Shown here: positions 16,801 through 25,507 of the stretch, one piece after another
Layout: each line of letters opens with the position of its first letter
Numbering within the stretch: position 1 is the first letter of the stretch
Assembly (NCBI GenBank): GCA_052435735.1
Contig: JBQVNB010000005.1
Span: 62,001 to 126,000, forward strand
DNA: 64,000 nucleotides
Source: Aliihoeflea sp052435735
Lineage (GTDB): Bacteria > Pseudomonadota > Alphaproteobacteria > Rhizobiales > Rhizobiaceae
Reading direction: 5' to 3'
Program-made: the position numbers and the translations under genes
The notes under the pieces: generated by a model
What the model saw: only the letters and a program-made list of their open reading frames with translations
Told to the model about the DNA's origin: nothing
Databases searched by the model: none

Positions 16801-18195
16801 ATGGCTAAATCCCGCACCCAGTTCATCTGCCAGAATTGCGGCACCGTGCACACCCGATGGGCCGGCAAATGCGATGCTTGCGGCGAGTGGAACACGCTCG
16901 TCGAGGAAGGCTCCAATTCCGGCATCGGTGCGGGTCCGGGCTCGCTGCGCTCCTCACGCAAGGGCCGCATCGTCGCGCTGACGACGCTGTCGGGCGAGAT
17001 CGAGGAGGCGCCGCGGATCTCGACCGGCATCAGCGAGCTCGACCGGGCGACGGGTGGAGGGTTCGTGCGCGGGTCGGCGCTGCTCGTCGGCGGCGATCCG
17101 GGGATCGGCAAGTCGACGCTGCTGACGCAGGCCGCCGCTGCACTCGCGCGCCGGGGCCATCGCATCGTCTATGTATCGGGCGAAGAGGCGGTGGCGCAGA
17201 TCAGGCTGCGCGCGCAGCGGCTGCATGCGGCAGACACGAGCGTGGAACTCGCCGCCGAAACCAATGTCGAGGACATCCTCGCGACGATTTCCGAGGGCAA
17301 GCGGCCGGACCTCGTCATTCTCGATTCGATCCAGACGCTCTGGACCGACCTCGCGGATTCCGCGCCCGGCACGGTGACGCAGGTGCGTGCATCCGCGCAG
17401 GCCATGATCCGCTATGCCAAGTCGACCGGCTGCGCGATCGTGCTCGTCGGCCACGTCACCAAGGACGGGCAGATCGCGGGGCCGCGCGTCGTCGAGCACA
17501 TGGTCGACGGTGTCCTCTATTTCGAAGGCGAAGGCGGTCATCACTACCGCATCCTGCGCACCGTGAAGAACCGCTTCGGGCCGACCGACGAGATCGGCGT
17601 CTTCGAGATGTCCGACAAGGGCTTGCGCGAGGTTTCCAACCCGTCCGAGCTGTTCCTCGGCGAGCGTTCGACCAAGGCGCCGGGCGCCGCCGTCTTTGCC
17701 GGCATCGAGGGCACGCGGCCGGTGCTCGTCGAAATCCAGGCGCTGGTCGCGCCCTCGCCGCTCGGCACGCCGCGGCGCGCGGTGGTGGGGTGGGACAATT
17801 CGCGCCTGTCGATGATCCTTGCGGTGCTCGAAGCGCATTGCGGCGTCAGGTTCGCCCAGCATGACGTCTATCTCAACGTCGCGGGCGGCTATCGCATATC
17901 CGAGCCCGCGGCCGATCTTGCGGTCGCGGCGGCGCTCGTTTCCTCGCTCACCGGACTTGCCCTGCCTGCCGATTGCGTCTATTTCGGCGAAATCAGCCTT
18001 TCGGGGGCTATCCGGCCTGTCGCGCATGCGCAGCAGCGCCTCAAGGAAGCCGAAAAGCTGGGCTTTGCTCAGGCCGTCATGCCGCAGACGAGCGAAGAGG
18101 CGAGCAAGGGGGCGAACGGGCGTTTCGCGCAGCTTTCGCAGCTTGCCGATCTCGTCGTGCGCATCGCCGGCAGGCGCAAGCCGCAGGACGATTAG
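16801..18195 (+). CDS. radA: DNA repair protein RadA
   Basis: RecA-related ATPase that promotes branch migration of recombination intermediates. 464 aa from MAKSRTQFICQNCG. Four-cysteine zinc finger Cys10/13/24/27 (CQNCGTVHTRWAGKCDACG), Walker A GGDPGIGKSTLL, the RadA-specific KNRFG motif, and a C-terminal Lon-like domain (ISEPAADLAVAAALVSSLTG). An open frame extends 35 codons further upstream but these are encoded by the palindromic repeat, so the ATG at 16801 is the natural start. Confidence 0.97.
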   Translation: MAKSRTQFICQNCGTVHTRWAGKCDACGEWNTLVEEGSNSGIGAGPGSLRSSRKGRIVALTTLSGEIEEAPRISTGISELDRATGGGFVRGSALLVGGDPGIGKSTLLTQAAAALARRGHRIVYVSGEEAVAQIRLRAQRLHAADTSVELAAETNVEDILATISEGKRPDLVILDSIQTLWTDLADSAPGTVTQVRASAQAMIRYAKSTGCAIVLVGHVTKDGQIAGPRVVEHMVDGVLYFEGEGGHHYRILRTVKNRFGPTDEIGVFEMSDKGLREVSNPSELFLGERSTKAPGAAVFAGIEGTRPVLVEIQALVAPSPLGTPRRAVVGWDNSRLSMILAVLEAHCGVRFAQHDVYLNVAGGYRISEPAADLAVAAALVSSLTGLALPADCVYFGEISLSGAIRPVAHAQQRLKEAEKLGFAQAVMPQTSEEASKGANGRFAQLSQLADLVVRIAGRRKPQDD

Positions 18196-18246
18196 GAATT
18201 GGAACGAGCCGGTAGGCAGAGCCGCCGGCAGGTGAACGGAGCTTCA

Positions 18247-18789
18247 ATGCCGATTACGCTGCTGGACGGAATTCTCGTCGGCTTCACCCTCGTTTCGGCG
18301 ATGCTCGCCATGGTTCGCGGCTTCTCGCGCGAAGTGCTGTCGATCGCGTCCTGGGTCGCGGCGGCCGCGGCGGCATTCTACTTGCATCCGCTTCTGGTGC
18401 CTTACGTCGCGCCCTATATCGACAATGCGCAGCTCGCGCTCTTCGCGGCTGCAGCCATCGTGTTCTTCATTGCGCTGATCATCGTCACCGTGATCACCAT
18501 GAAGGTGGCGGATTTCATCATCGACAGCCGCGTCGGCGCGCTCGACCGCACCCTCGGCTTCGTCTACGGCGCCGCGCGCGGCATCCTGGTCGTCGCCGTC
18601 GCCTTCCTGTTCTTCTCGTGGCTGGTCGGCTCCAACCAGCCGGGCTGGGTCGCGGAAGCCAAGTCGCGGCCACTGCTCGAAGGCATCGGCACCTGGCTCG
18701 AGGGCGTGCTGCCCGACGATCCCGAAAATTCGCTGATCGATCGGCTCGGCACGAGCGACGACGAGACACCGCCGGCTACCGGCAACTAG
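18247..18789 (+). CDS. cvpA: CvpA family membrane protein
   Basis: 180 aa inner-membrane protein, from MPITLLDGILVGFTLVSAML with GGAG five bases before the ATG. Four hydrophobic helices are visible (about 5-22, 28-52, 62-88, 102-125), followed by a polar C-terminal tail. The signature RGFSREVLSIASWVAAA is present. CvpA is needed for colicin V export and for envelope stress resistance in enterobacteria; precise function unknown. Placement just before purF is the classical cvpA-purF linkage. Confidence 0.92.
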   Translation: MPITLLDGILVGFTLVSAMLAMVRGFSREVLSIASWVAAAAAAFYLHPLLVPYVAPYIDNAQLALFAAAAIVFFIALIIVTVITMKVADFIIDSRVGALDRTLGFVYGAARGILVVAVAFLFFSWLVGSNQPGWVAEAKSRPLLEGIGTWLEGVLPDDPENSLIDRLGTSDDETPPATGN

Positions 18790-18797
18790 ATGATCAC

Positions 18798-18817
18798 GCG
18801 GCGCCTTTTGGCGCCGC
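18798..18817 (+). terminator. Stem-loop between cvpA and purF
   Basis: Perfect arms GCGGCGCC (18798-18805) and GGCGCCGC (18810-18817) with TTTT loop, followed by TTCCCTTCGTTCT. It lies 28 bases before the purF ATG, so it may end the radA-cvpA transcript or act as a leader hairpin for purF. The T-tract is weak. Confidence 0.5.
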
Positions 18818-18845
18818 TTCCCTTCGTTCTGAAAGGCGAGATGCC

Positions 18846-20318
18846 ATGGCAGACGCAGACGATACCCCGTTCTCCTCCGGGGGCGACGACCGCTTTCACG
18901 ACGAATGCGGCGTGTTCGGTATTTTCGGCCGTCAGGACGCGTCGGCCATCGTGACGCTCGGCCTGCACGCGCTCCAGCATCGCGGGCAGGAAGCCGCCGG
19001 CATCGTCTCCTATGACGGGACGCAGTTCCATGTCGAACGGCATATCGGCCTGATCGGCGACACCTTCACCAAGCAGTCCGTGATCGACAGCCTGCAAGGC
19101 TCGCGCGCCATCGGCCATACGCGCTACGCGACGACTGGCGGCTCGGGCCTGCGCAACGTGCAGCCCTTCTTCGCCGAACTCGCAGATGGTGGGCTCGCCG
19201 TCGCGCATAATGGCAACATCACCAATGCGATGACCGTGCAGCGCCGGCTGCAGAAGGAAGGCTCGATCTTCTCGTCGACCTCCGACACCGAAACCATCCT
19301 GCACCTGATCGCCACGTCGAAGGAGCGCGACACGAATTCGCGCTTCATCGAGGCGGTGCGCCAGCTCGAAGGCGCGTTCTCACTCGTGGCGCTGACGTCG
19401 AAGAAGATGATCGGCTGCCGCGACCCGCTCGGCATCCGCCCGCTGGTGCTCGGCGATCTCGACGGCGCCTACATCTTCGCTTCGGAAACCTGCGCGCTCG
19501 ACATCATGGGCGCGCGTTTCGTCCGCGACCTGAAGCCCGGCGAGATGGTGGTCGTGACGACCAAGGGGCTGGAAAGCTTCTTCCCGTTCGAGCAGGTGAA
19601 GCCGCGCTTCTGCGTCTTCGAATATGTCTATTTCGCCCGGCCGGATTCCTCGGTCGAGGGACGCAACGTCTATGACGTGCGCAAGCAGATCGGTGTCGAA
19701 TTGGCGCGCGAAAGCCCGGTCGTGGCCGACATCGTCGTGCCGGTTCCCGATTCGGGCACGCCGGCGGCGATCGGCTTTGCGCAGGAGGCCAAGCTTCCGT
19801 TCGAGCTCGGCATCATCCGCAACCACTATGTCGGCCGCACCTTCATCCAGCCATCCGATTCGATCCGCCACATGGGCGTCAAGCTCAAGCACAACGCCAA
19901 CCGCCGCATGATCGAGGGCAAGCGCGTGGTGCTCGTCGACGATTCCATCGTGCGCGGCACGACCAGCCAGAAGATCGTGCAGATGGTGCGCGATGCGGGT
20001 GCGCGGGAAGTCCACATGCGCATCGCCTCGCCGCCGACCCGCGCCTCGTGCTTCTACGGCGTCGACACACCGGAGACGGCCAAGCTTCTCGCCAGCCGCA
20101 TGTCGGTAGAGGAGATGGCCGAGTTCATCCGGGTCGATTCGCTCGGCTTCCTGTCGATCGACGGGCTTTACCGCGCGGTGGGCGAGCCTGCCCGCGACAA
20201 CGAGCAGCCGCAATTCTGCGACGCTTGCTTCACCACGCAATACCCAACGCGCCTGACCGATCTCGACGGCGTCGACAACGTTCGCACGCTCTCCCTGCTT
20301 GCGAACAACGGGCAATAA
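18846..20318 (+). CDS. purF: Amidophosphoribosyltransferase PurF
   Basis: First committed step of purine synthesis: PRPP + glutamine to phosphoribosylamine. 490 aa from MADADDTPFSS. A short propeptide is expected to be removed to expose Cys21 (FHDE|CGVFGIFG), the glutaminase nucleophile. The PRPP loop is VVLVDDSIVRGTTS. Glutaminase motifs include IGHTRYATTGGSG and AVAHNGNITN. Followed 12 bases later by an SDR gene, an arrangement common in Hyphomicrobiales. Confidence 0.97.
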   Translation: MADADDTPFSSGGDDRFHDECGVFGIFGRQDASAIVTLGLHALQHRGQEAAGIVSYDGTQFHVERHIGLIGDTFTKQSVIDSLQGSRAIGHTRYATTGGSGLRNVQPFFAELADGGLAVAHNGNITNAMTVQRRLQKEGSIFSSTSDTETILHLIATSKERDTNSRFIEAVRQLEGAFSLVALTSKKMIGCRDPLGIRPLVLGDLDGAYIFASETCALDIMGARFVRDLKPGEMVVVTTKGLESFFPFEQVKPRFCVFEYVYFARPDSSVEGRNVYDVRKQIGVELARESPVVADIVVPVPDSGTPAAIGFAQEAKLPFELGIIRNHYVGRTFIQPSDSIRHMGVKLKHNANRRMIEGKRVVLVDDSIVRGTTSQKIVQMVRDAGAREVHMRIASPPTRASCFYGVDTPETAKLLASRMSVEEMAEFIRVDSLGFLSIDGLYRAVGEPARDNEQPQFCDACFTTQYPTRLTDLDGVDNVRTLSLLANNGQ

Positions 20319-20330
20319 CAGACGGAAAAG

Positions 20331-21062
20331 ATGACGGAAAAGCTCGACCTTCAAGGGCGCGTCGCGCTCGTGACCGGCGCCTCGCGCGGCATCGGCTACC
20401 ATGTCGCCAAGGAGTTGGCCGCGGCCGGCGCACATGTGATCGCGGTCGCGCGGACCGTCGGCGGACTGGAAGAACTCGACGACGAAATTCAGGCGGCCGG
20501 CGGACAGGCGACGCTCGTTCCGCTCGACCTGATGGACATGCCCGGCATCGACCGGCTCGGCGGAGCGATCTTCGATCGCTGGGGCAAGCTCGACATCCTC
20601 GTCGCCAATGCTGGCATTCTCGGCATAATCGCGCCGATCGGCCATGTCGAGGCGAAGGTTTTCGACAAGGTGATGGCGACGAACGTGACCGGCACGTGGC
20701 GGCTGATCCGCTCGGTCGATCCGCTCCTGAGGAAGTCCGACGCCGGCCGTGCTATCGTGATGACATCCGACCTTGCCGCGCATCCGCGCGCCTATTGGGG
20801 ACCGTTCGCGGCATCCAAGGCCGCCGTCGACGCGATGGTCAAAAGCTGGGCGCTTGAGACGCAGAACTCGGCGCTGCGCGTCAATCTCGTCGATCCCGGC
20901 CCGACGCGCACCGCGCACCGCGCACTCGCCATGCCCGGCGAAGACCCGAAGACCATCCCGCACCCCTCCGAGATCGCCGCGCGGATCGCGGCGACGGTTT
21001 CGCCGAACGTCAGCGAGACGGGGCGGCTGTTTTCGGTGCGCGAGAACCACTTTCTCGATTAA
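20331..21062 (+). CDS. SDR family protein lacking the catalytic tyrosine
   Basis: 243 aa, Rossmann fold with NAD(P) motif TGASRGIGYH and VANAGILG. Ser146 (MTSDLAA) and Lys163 are in the expected places, but the Tyr of the YxxxK motif is Phe159 (PFAASK; codon TTC at 20805-20807). The N-terminal cofactor site is intact, so NAD(P) binding is likely while classical dehydrogenase chemistry is doubtful. Neighbouring Tyr155 (AYWGP) might substitute. Probably co-transcribed with purF; the linkage is conserved in the order but the substrate is unknown. The 3' end overlaps the convergent OsmC gene by four bases. Confidence 0.85.
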   Translation: MTEKLDLQGRVALVTGASRGIGYHVAKELAAAGAHVIAVARTVGGLEELDDEIQAAGGQATLVPLDLMDMPGIDRLGGAIFDRWGKLDILVANAGILGIIAPIGHVEAKVFDKVMATNVTGTWRLIRSVDPLLRKSDAGRAIVMTSDLAAHPRAYWGPFAASKAAVDAMVKSWALETQNSALRVNLVDPGPTRTAHRALAMPGEDPKTIPHPSEIAARIAATVSPNVSETGRLFSVRENHFLD

Positions 21063-21562
21063 GCCGCCGTGACGGTCAGTTCCGGCTTGGTGTTGATCGT
21101 CTGGAAGACGACGCAGTAGCGCTCGGTCAGTTTCAACAGCGCGTCGATGCGCTCCTGCGGTTCATCGGTGTCGAGATGGAAATTGAGACGGATCGACTGG
21201 AAGCCGACCGGCGCATCCTTCGCGACGCCGAGCGTGCCGCGGAAATCGAGATCGCCTTCGGCTTCGACCGTCGCATTGCCGAGCCGGAATTCGAGCGCGG
21301 TCGCGACGGCCTTCAGCGTGACGCCGGCGCAGGCGACGAGCGCTTCGAGGAGCATGTCGCCGGAGCACAGCTCAGCGCCAGAGCCGCCGGTGGCCGGATG
21401 AAGCCCGGCCATTTCGAGCGCCCTGCCCGTCTCGACCTTGCAGGCGATCGACTGGTCGTCGAGCGTGCCCCGCGCCTTGAGCGTGACGATGGCGGCCGTC
21501 GCATCGTCCTTGTAGCGGGCCTTGAGCGGCGCCTGCAGGGTCTTCAGTTCCGTCGAATCCAT
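21059..21562 (-). CDS. OsmC family protein
   Basis: 167 aa, thiol peroxidase-like fold. Two conserved cysteines are seen, in ELCSGDMLLEALVACAG, as in the OsmC/Ohr superfamily, and a C-terminal HLDTDEPQERIDALLKLTERYC typical of the YhfA-like branch. Members reduce organic hydroperoxides or act in osmotic stress; the branch here is less well characterised. The start at MDSTELKTL is chosen because GGGAG lies seven bases upstream; two earlier Met codons are too close to it. Confidence 0.85.
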   Translation of the reverse strand: MDSTELKTLQAPLKARYKDDATAAIVTLKARGTLDDQSIACKVETGRALEMAGLHPATGGSGAELCSGDMLLEALVACAGVTLKAVATALEFRLGNATVEAEGDLDFRGTLGVAKDAPVGFQSIRLNFHLDTDEPQERIDALLKLTERYCVVFQTINTKPELTVTAA

Positions 21563-21639
21563 GACCATCTCCCAATATGTTCTCAATGCTAACTGCCCAT
21601 TGGTCAGGCCGCCAGCGGAACAAGCGGGGCGGCGTCCGG

Positions 21640-21668
21640 ATTGACGTGGACTGCCATTCGGCTACCCT
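21640..21668 (+). promoter_or_regulatory. Candidate promoter of the acyltransferase/acyl-ACP synthetase-like gene
   Basis: TTGACG (21641-21646) and TACCCT (21663-21668) with a 16-base spacer. It lies 55 bases before the ATG at 21723, which has its own GGAGG. By eye only. Confidence 0.4.
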
Positions 21669-21722
21669 CCGCGCCAACGGCCGATAAGAGCCGCTTGGCC
21701 TCGAGAGGTTGGAGGTGCGGCA

Positions 21723-23924
21723 ATGCTCCAGACCGTTCTGATCATCGCTGGGATTCTGGCGTCATGGGCCGCGTTTGCGGCGTGGCTGTCGCATCGACAG
21801 GGTATTTCGCTGCATCAGGCGCTGCTCTATGCACCGCTGAAGCTCGCCTTCCGGATCGACGATTCGTCGCTGCGGGCCGCGCAGACGCCCGGCCCCGTGA
21901 TCTATGCGATCTCGCACCAGTCGCGGCTCGACCCGGCGCTGATGCTCTCGGTCCTGCCCAACGACACCCTGCACATTCTCGACGAGCCGTCGGCGCGCGC
22001 GATGTGGCTGGAGCCTTGGCGCGAGCTTGCCCGTACCATCGCCTTCAAGGCGCAGCACGTCTTCGTCAACCGCCGCCTGACCCGGCGCCTCAAGGGAAAC
22101 GGCCGGCTCGCGGTCTATTTTCCCTTCGACGCCGAACCGGACGTGAAGAGCTTCCGGCTCTATCGCGCGGTCGCCAAGATCGCCGTTTCGGCGGACGCCA
22201 AGGTCGTGCCGATCTATATTCGCGGTTCCAGCCACCTGCCCGGCGCCTATGAGCCCGCGGCCAAGACGCCGCGTCAGCTTCTGCCGAAACTGAAGATCAT
22301 GGCGCTGCCGGCGCGTACGATCGGCGAACTGGTCGATGAGGCTGGGCCGATCGGCGTGACGACATCCAATGCGCTGTTCGACCGCGTCGCCGAGGCGCGC
22401 TTCTTCAGCCAAGGCCGGCCGAAGACGATCTTCCATGCCGTGCGCAGCGCGGCGCTTCTTTATGGCGCGGGGCGCGTGATCGCCGAGGACGTCGCCGGCG
22501 ACAAGCTCACCTATCGCGCGCTTTTCGCCAAATCGCGGATGCTGTCGGGCAAGCTGGTCGAGATCGGCACAAGCGGCGACATCGTCGGGCTTCTGCTGCC
22601 CAATGCCGCGCAGAGCATGGCGATCTTTCTGGCGCTGCAATCGGCGGGCCGCGTCGTTGCGATGATGGGATCGGGCGTCGGGCCGCTCGACCTCGTGCGC
22701 GACGGCACGATCCGCTTCGTCGTCACCTCCCGCTCCCATGTCGAAAAGGCTCGGCTCGGCGAGGACATCGCGGCCATCACGGCGGCCGGTGGGCGCGTCG
22801 TCTATGTCGAGGATCTCGAAGCCTCCGTGACCGCGGCGGAGCGGGTCGCCGGCTGGTTCGCCTGGCGCGCGCGCCGCCTGCCCCGTCAGGCCGACGACGC
22901 GGCCGTGGTGCTTTTCAAACAGACCCCCGACGGACAGCGCGGCGTCGTGCTCAGCCATGCCAACCTGATCGCGAACGCCGCGCAGATCGAAGCGCGGCTG
23001 GTGCTTTCGCGCAGCGACACGATCCTCTCGGTCCTGCCGCTCCACACCGCACTCGGCCTGACCGTCGGGCTGATTCTGCCGCTGATGAAGGGCGTGCGCG
23101 CGCTCGCCTACCCGTCGCCGCTTCACATGCGTCAGATTCCGCAGGTCGCCGCGACGCGCCGGCCGACGATCCTGTTCGCGACGGACGCGCTGCTGTCGGC
23201 CTATGGCAAGGCCGCGCAGACCTCCGACTTCGAAAGCCTGCGCCTGATCGTTTCCGGTGGCGAAAGACTGCGTGTCGCGACGCGCCAGCTCTGGGCCGAC
23301 CGTTTCGGCAAGACCATCATGGAAGGATACGGACTGACGGAAGCTTCGCCCGTCGTCGCGGTGAATTCGATCACGCATGGCCGGCCCGGCACGGTCGGCC
23401 GGCTTCTGCCCGGCATGCGGATGCGGCTCGAGCCGATCGAAGGATTCGAACAGGGCGGGCGGCTGCAGATTTCAGGGCCAAACATCGCGAAGCGATATCT
23501 CGGGACTGACGAGCCGATCGCCGGCAATGGCTGGTTCGACACGGGCGACATCGTTTCGGTCGATCGCGAGGGCTACCTGACGGCGCTTGGACGCGCCGGG
23601 CGTCTGGCTGCGGCGGACGGGTCGACGATTTCGCTGGCGCAGGTCGAGGAAGCTGCCGAAGCGGTCTGGCCGGAGACGGTCCATGCCGCCATCGCGCTCA
23701 AATCCGCCACCGGCGGTGACCGGATCGTGCTTGTGACGACGGAACCGGAAGCCGATCGCGCGGTGCTGGCGCGCCAGTGGAAGCGTCTCGGTTTCGAGGC
23801 CGGCGCCCTGCCCGCGACGGTGCTGTCCGTCCGGTCGATGCCGACGACGGCCAATGGCCGGGTCGACTATGCGAAACTCGCGGAGCTGGCCGAAGAAGCG
23901 CTCGGCCTAAGCAGCGCCGCCTGA
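21723..23924 (+). CDS. Aas-like fused acyltransferase/AMP-dependent acyl ligase with degenerate P-loop
   Basis: 733 aa, similar in layout to E. coli Aas, which re-acylates lysophosphatidylethanolamine. An N-terminal membrane helix (1-22) is followed by a PlsC acyltransferase with the HX4D motif His65/Asp70 (HQSRLD), then an ANL-type adenylating domain with EGYGLTEASP (534-543) and GWFDTGDI (Asp608). The ligase half is odd: the phosphate loop, normally TSGSEG-PKG, reads KQTPDGQRG (399-407) and the C-terminal catalytic Lys is Arg713 (TANGRVDY). So the acyltransferase half looks active and the ligase half doubtful. It converges on pssA with an 18-base overlap; the locus as a whole concerns phosphatidylethanolamine. 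Confidence 0.85.
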   Translation: MLQTVLIIAGILASWAAFAAWLSHRQGISLHQALLYAPLKLAFRIDDSSLRAAQTPGPVIYAISHQSRLDPALMLSVLPNDTLHILDEPSARAMWLEPWRELARTIAFKAQHVFVNRRLTRRLKGNGRLAVYFPFDAEPDVKSFRLYRAVAKIAVSADAKVVPIYIRGSSHLPGAYEPAAKTPRQLLPKLKIMALPARTIGELVDEAGPIGVTTSNALFDRVAEARFFSQGRPKTIFHAVRSAALLYGAGRVIAEDVAGDKLTYRALFAKSRMLSGKLVEIGTSGDIVGLLLPNAAQSMAIFLALQSAGRVVAMMGSGVGPLDLVRDGTIRFVVTSRSHVEKARLGEDIAAITAAGGRVVYVEDLEASVTAAERVAGWFAWRARRLPRQADDAAVVLFKQTPDGQRGVVLSHANLIANAAQIEARLVLSRSDTILSVLPLHTALGLTVGLILPLMKGVRALAYPSPLHMRQIPQVAATRRPTILFATDALLSAYGKAAQTSDFESLRLIVSGGERLRVATRQLWADRFGKTIMEGYGLTEASPVVAVNSITHGRPGTVGRLLPGMRMRLEPIEGFEQGGRLQISGPNIAKRYLGTDEPIAGNGWFDTGDIVSVDREGYLTALGRAGRLAAADGSTISLAQVEEAAEAVWPETVHAAIALKSATGGDRIVLVTTEPEADRAVLARQWKRLGFEAGALPATVLSVRSMPTTANGRVDYAKLAELAEEALGLSSAA

Positions 23925-24743
23925 ACCGTCTTCGGTCGTCACATGCGCATCGCGGTCGGCACGTTCGGCGCGGCGCGCATAGGCGCGGACGCTGAAGGGC
24001 AGCATGGCGAAATAAGCCGCTGCCGTCAGTGCCAGCGTCGTCCAGGTATAGCTGAACAAAAGCGCGACATAGCCGACGATCGCCAGCATCAAGGGCAGGA
24101 CCAAGTCACGCCGCACGCGCATGCCGCTCGACTTGCCCGAGTAGACCGGCAACTGGCTGACCAGAAGCAGCGCGACGCAAACGGTGAACGCGGCGGCGAC
24201 GAAGCCGAAGGTCTGGTTCACCGGCACGCCGATCAGGCCGAGATAAACGGGCATCAAGACGAGCAGCGCACCGGCAGGCGCCGGCACGCCGACGAAATAG
24301 TCGTTCTGCCATGCCGGGCGGTCGGGATCGTCGAGCATGACGTTAAAGCGCGCAAGGCGCAGGCAGCAGGCGATGGCGAAGACGAGCGCCGCCGTCCAGC
24401 CGACCGCTCCGGCGCTGTCGAGCACATACGCATAAAGCACCAGAGCCGGGGCCACGCCGAAATTCATGATGTCGGCGAGCGAATCCATCTGCGCGCCGAA
24501 ATTCGAGCTCGCCTTGAGCATCCTCGCCAAACGCCCATCGAGCGCGTCGAGGAATGCGGCGACCAGTACCATCGCCACTGCGATCTCGAACCTGCCCTCG
24601 AAAGCGAGGCGGATGCCGGACAGGCCGGCGCAGATCGCCAGAACGGTGACGAGGTTCGGCAGGATCAGGCGCAGCGGAATTTCGCGCAAACGTGGGCTGC
24701 GGCGACGCCCGTTCGGATCGTAGGGTGCGAAAGGCCCCTTCAC
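23907..24743 (-). CDS. pssA: CDP-diacylglycerol-serine O-phosphatidyltransferase
   Basis: Makes phosphatidylserine from CDP-diacylglycerol and serine in the inner membrane. 278 aa with about eight hydrophobic helices. The CDP-alcohol phosphotransferase motif D-G-x2-A-R-x8-G-x3-D-x3-D is perfect: Asp69, Gly70, Ala73, Arg74, Gly83, Asp87, Asp91 (LDGRLARM...FGAQMDSLAD). The start overlaps the psd stop by four bases (ATGA), so product and next enzyme are co-expressed. Confidence 0.96.
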   Translation of the reverse strand: MKGPFAPYDPNGRRRSPRLREIPLRLILPNLVTVLAICAGLSGIRLAFEGRFEIAVAMVLVAAFLDALDGRLARMLKASSNFGAQMDSLADIMNFGVAPALVLYAYVLDSAGAVGWTAALVFAIACCLRLARFNVMLDDPDRPAWQNDYFVGVPAPAGALLVLMPVYLGLIGVPVNQTFGFVAAAFTVCVALLLVSQLPVYSGKSSGMRVRRDLVLPLMLAIVGYVALLFSYTWTTLALTAAAYFAMLPFSVRAYARRAERADRDAHVTTEDGSGGAA

Positions 24744-25438
24744 GAGACGCGCACCAGCGGCGGCGTGATCGAGGCGTCGAATTCGGCGATGATCGTCTCG
24801 CCCGCCACCGCGGTCTGGCCGACATGGACGCGTGTGACGGCCTTGCGCGGCAGATAGACGTCGAGGCGCGATCCAAAGCGGATGATGCCGAAGCGTTCAC
24901 CGATGCCAATGTCGCTGTCCGCGTCGGCCCAGCATACGATGCGGCGTGCGACGAGCCCGGCGACCTGCACCACGCCCACCTGCCCGTTCGGGCTTTCGAT
25001 GACGAGGCCGTTGCGCTCGTTCTCGCTGCTCGCCTTGTCGAGTTCGGCATTGACGAACTTGCCGGCGCGATACTCGATCTTCGAGATGCGGCCGCGCACC
25101 GGGGCGCGGTTCACGTGGCAGTTGAAGACGTTCATGAAGACTGAAATGCGCGTCATCTCCTCGGTGCCGAGGCCGAGTTCACGCGGCGGGACGGCGGGTC
25201 CGACGGCCGAGACCATGCCGTCTGCCGGGCTGACGACCAGCTTGTCGTCGACCGGGGTGACGCGTTCGGGATCGCGGAAGAAGTAGGTGCACCAGGCCGT
25301 CAGGATCAGCCCGATCCAGAAGAGCGTGGTCGAGAATATGCCGAGCAGCAGCGTCACGCCCGCAAAGATCGCGATGAACGGATAGCCCTCGCGGTTGATC
25401 GGGACGAAAGTGTTCTTGATCGTGGTGACGAGGCTCAT
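24740..25438 (-). CDS. psd: Phosphatidylserine decarboxylase proenzyme
   Basis: Pyruvoyl enzyme converting phosphatidylserine to phosphatidylethanolamine. 232 aa, the short form common in alphaproteobacteria. Two N-terminal membrane helices (20-53), then FFRDPER and SPADGMVSAVG. Self-cleavage should occur between Gly189 and Ser190 (IIRFGSRLDVYLP), giving a beta chain and a short pyruvoyl alpha chain. FMNVFNCHVNRAPV is the conserved core. First gene of the psd-pssA pair; the upstream 69 bases could hold a weak promoter. Confidence 0.97.
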   Translation of the reverse strand: MSLVTTIKNTFVPINREGYPFIAIFAGVTLLLGIFSTTLFWIGLILTAWCTYFFRDPERVTPVDDKLVVSPADGMVSAVGPAVPPRELGLGTEEMTRISVFMNVFNCHVNRAPVRGRISKIEYRAGKFVNAELDKASSENERNGLVIESPNGQVGVVQVAGLVARRIVCWADADSDIGIGERFGIIRFGSRLDVYLPRKAVTRVHVGQTAVAGETIIAEFDASITPPLVRVS

Positions 25439-25507
25439 GAATCCGCTGCTTTGGTCAAGTTGGGAATGGCGTTCTGATTAGACGAACATCCCCCAACCCG
25501 CAACGCA

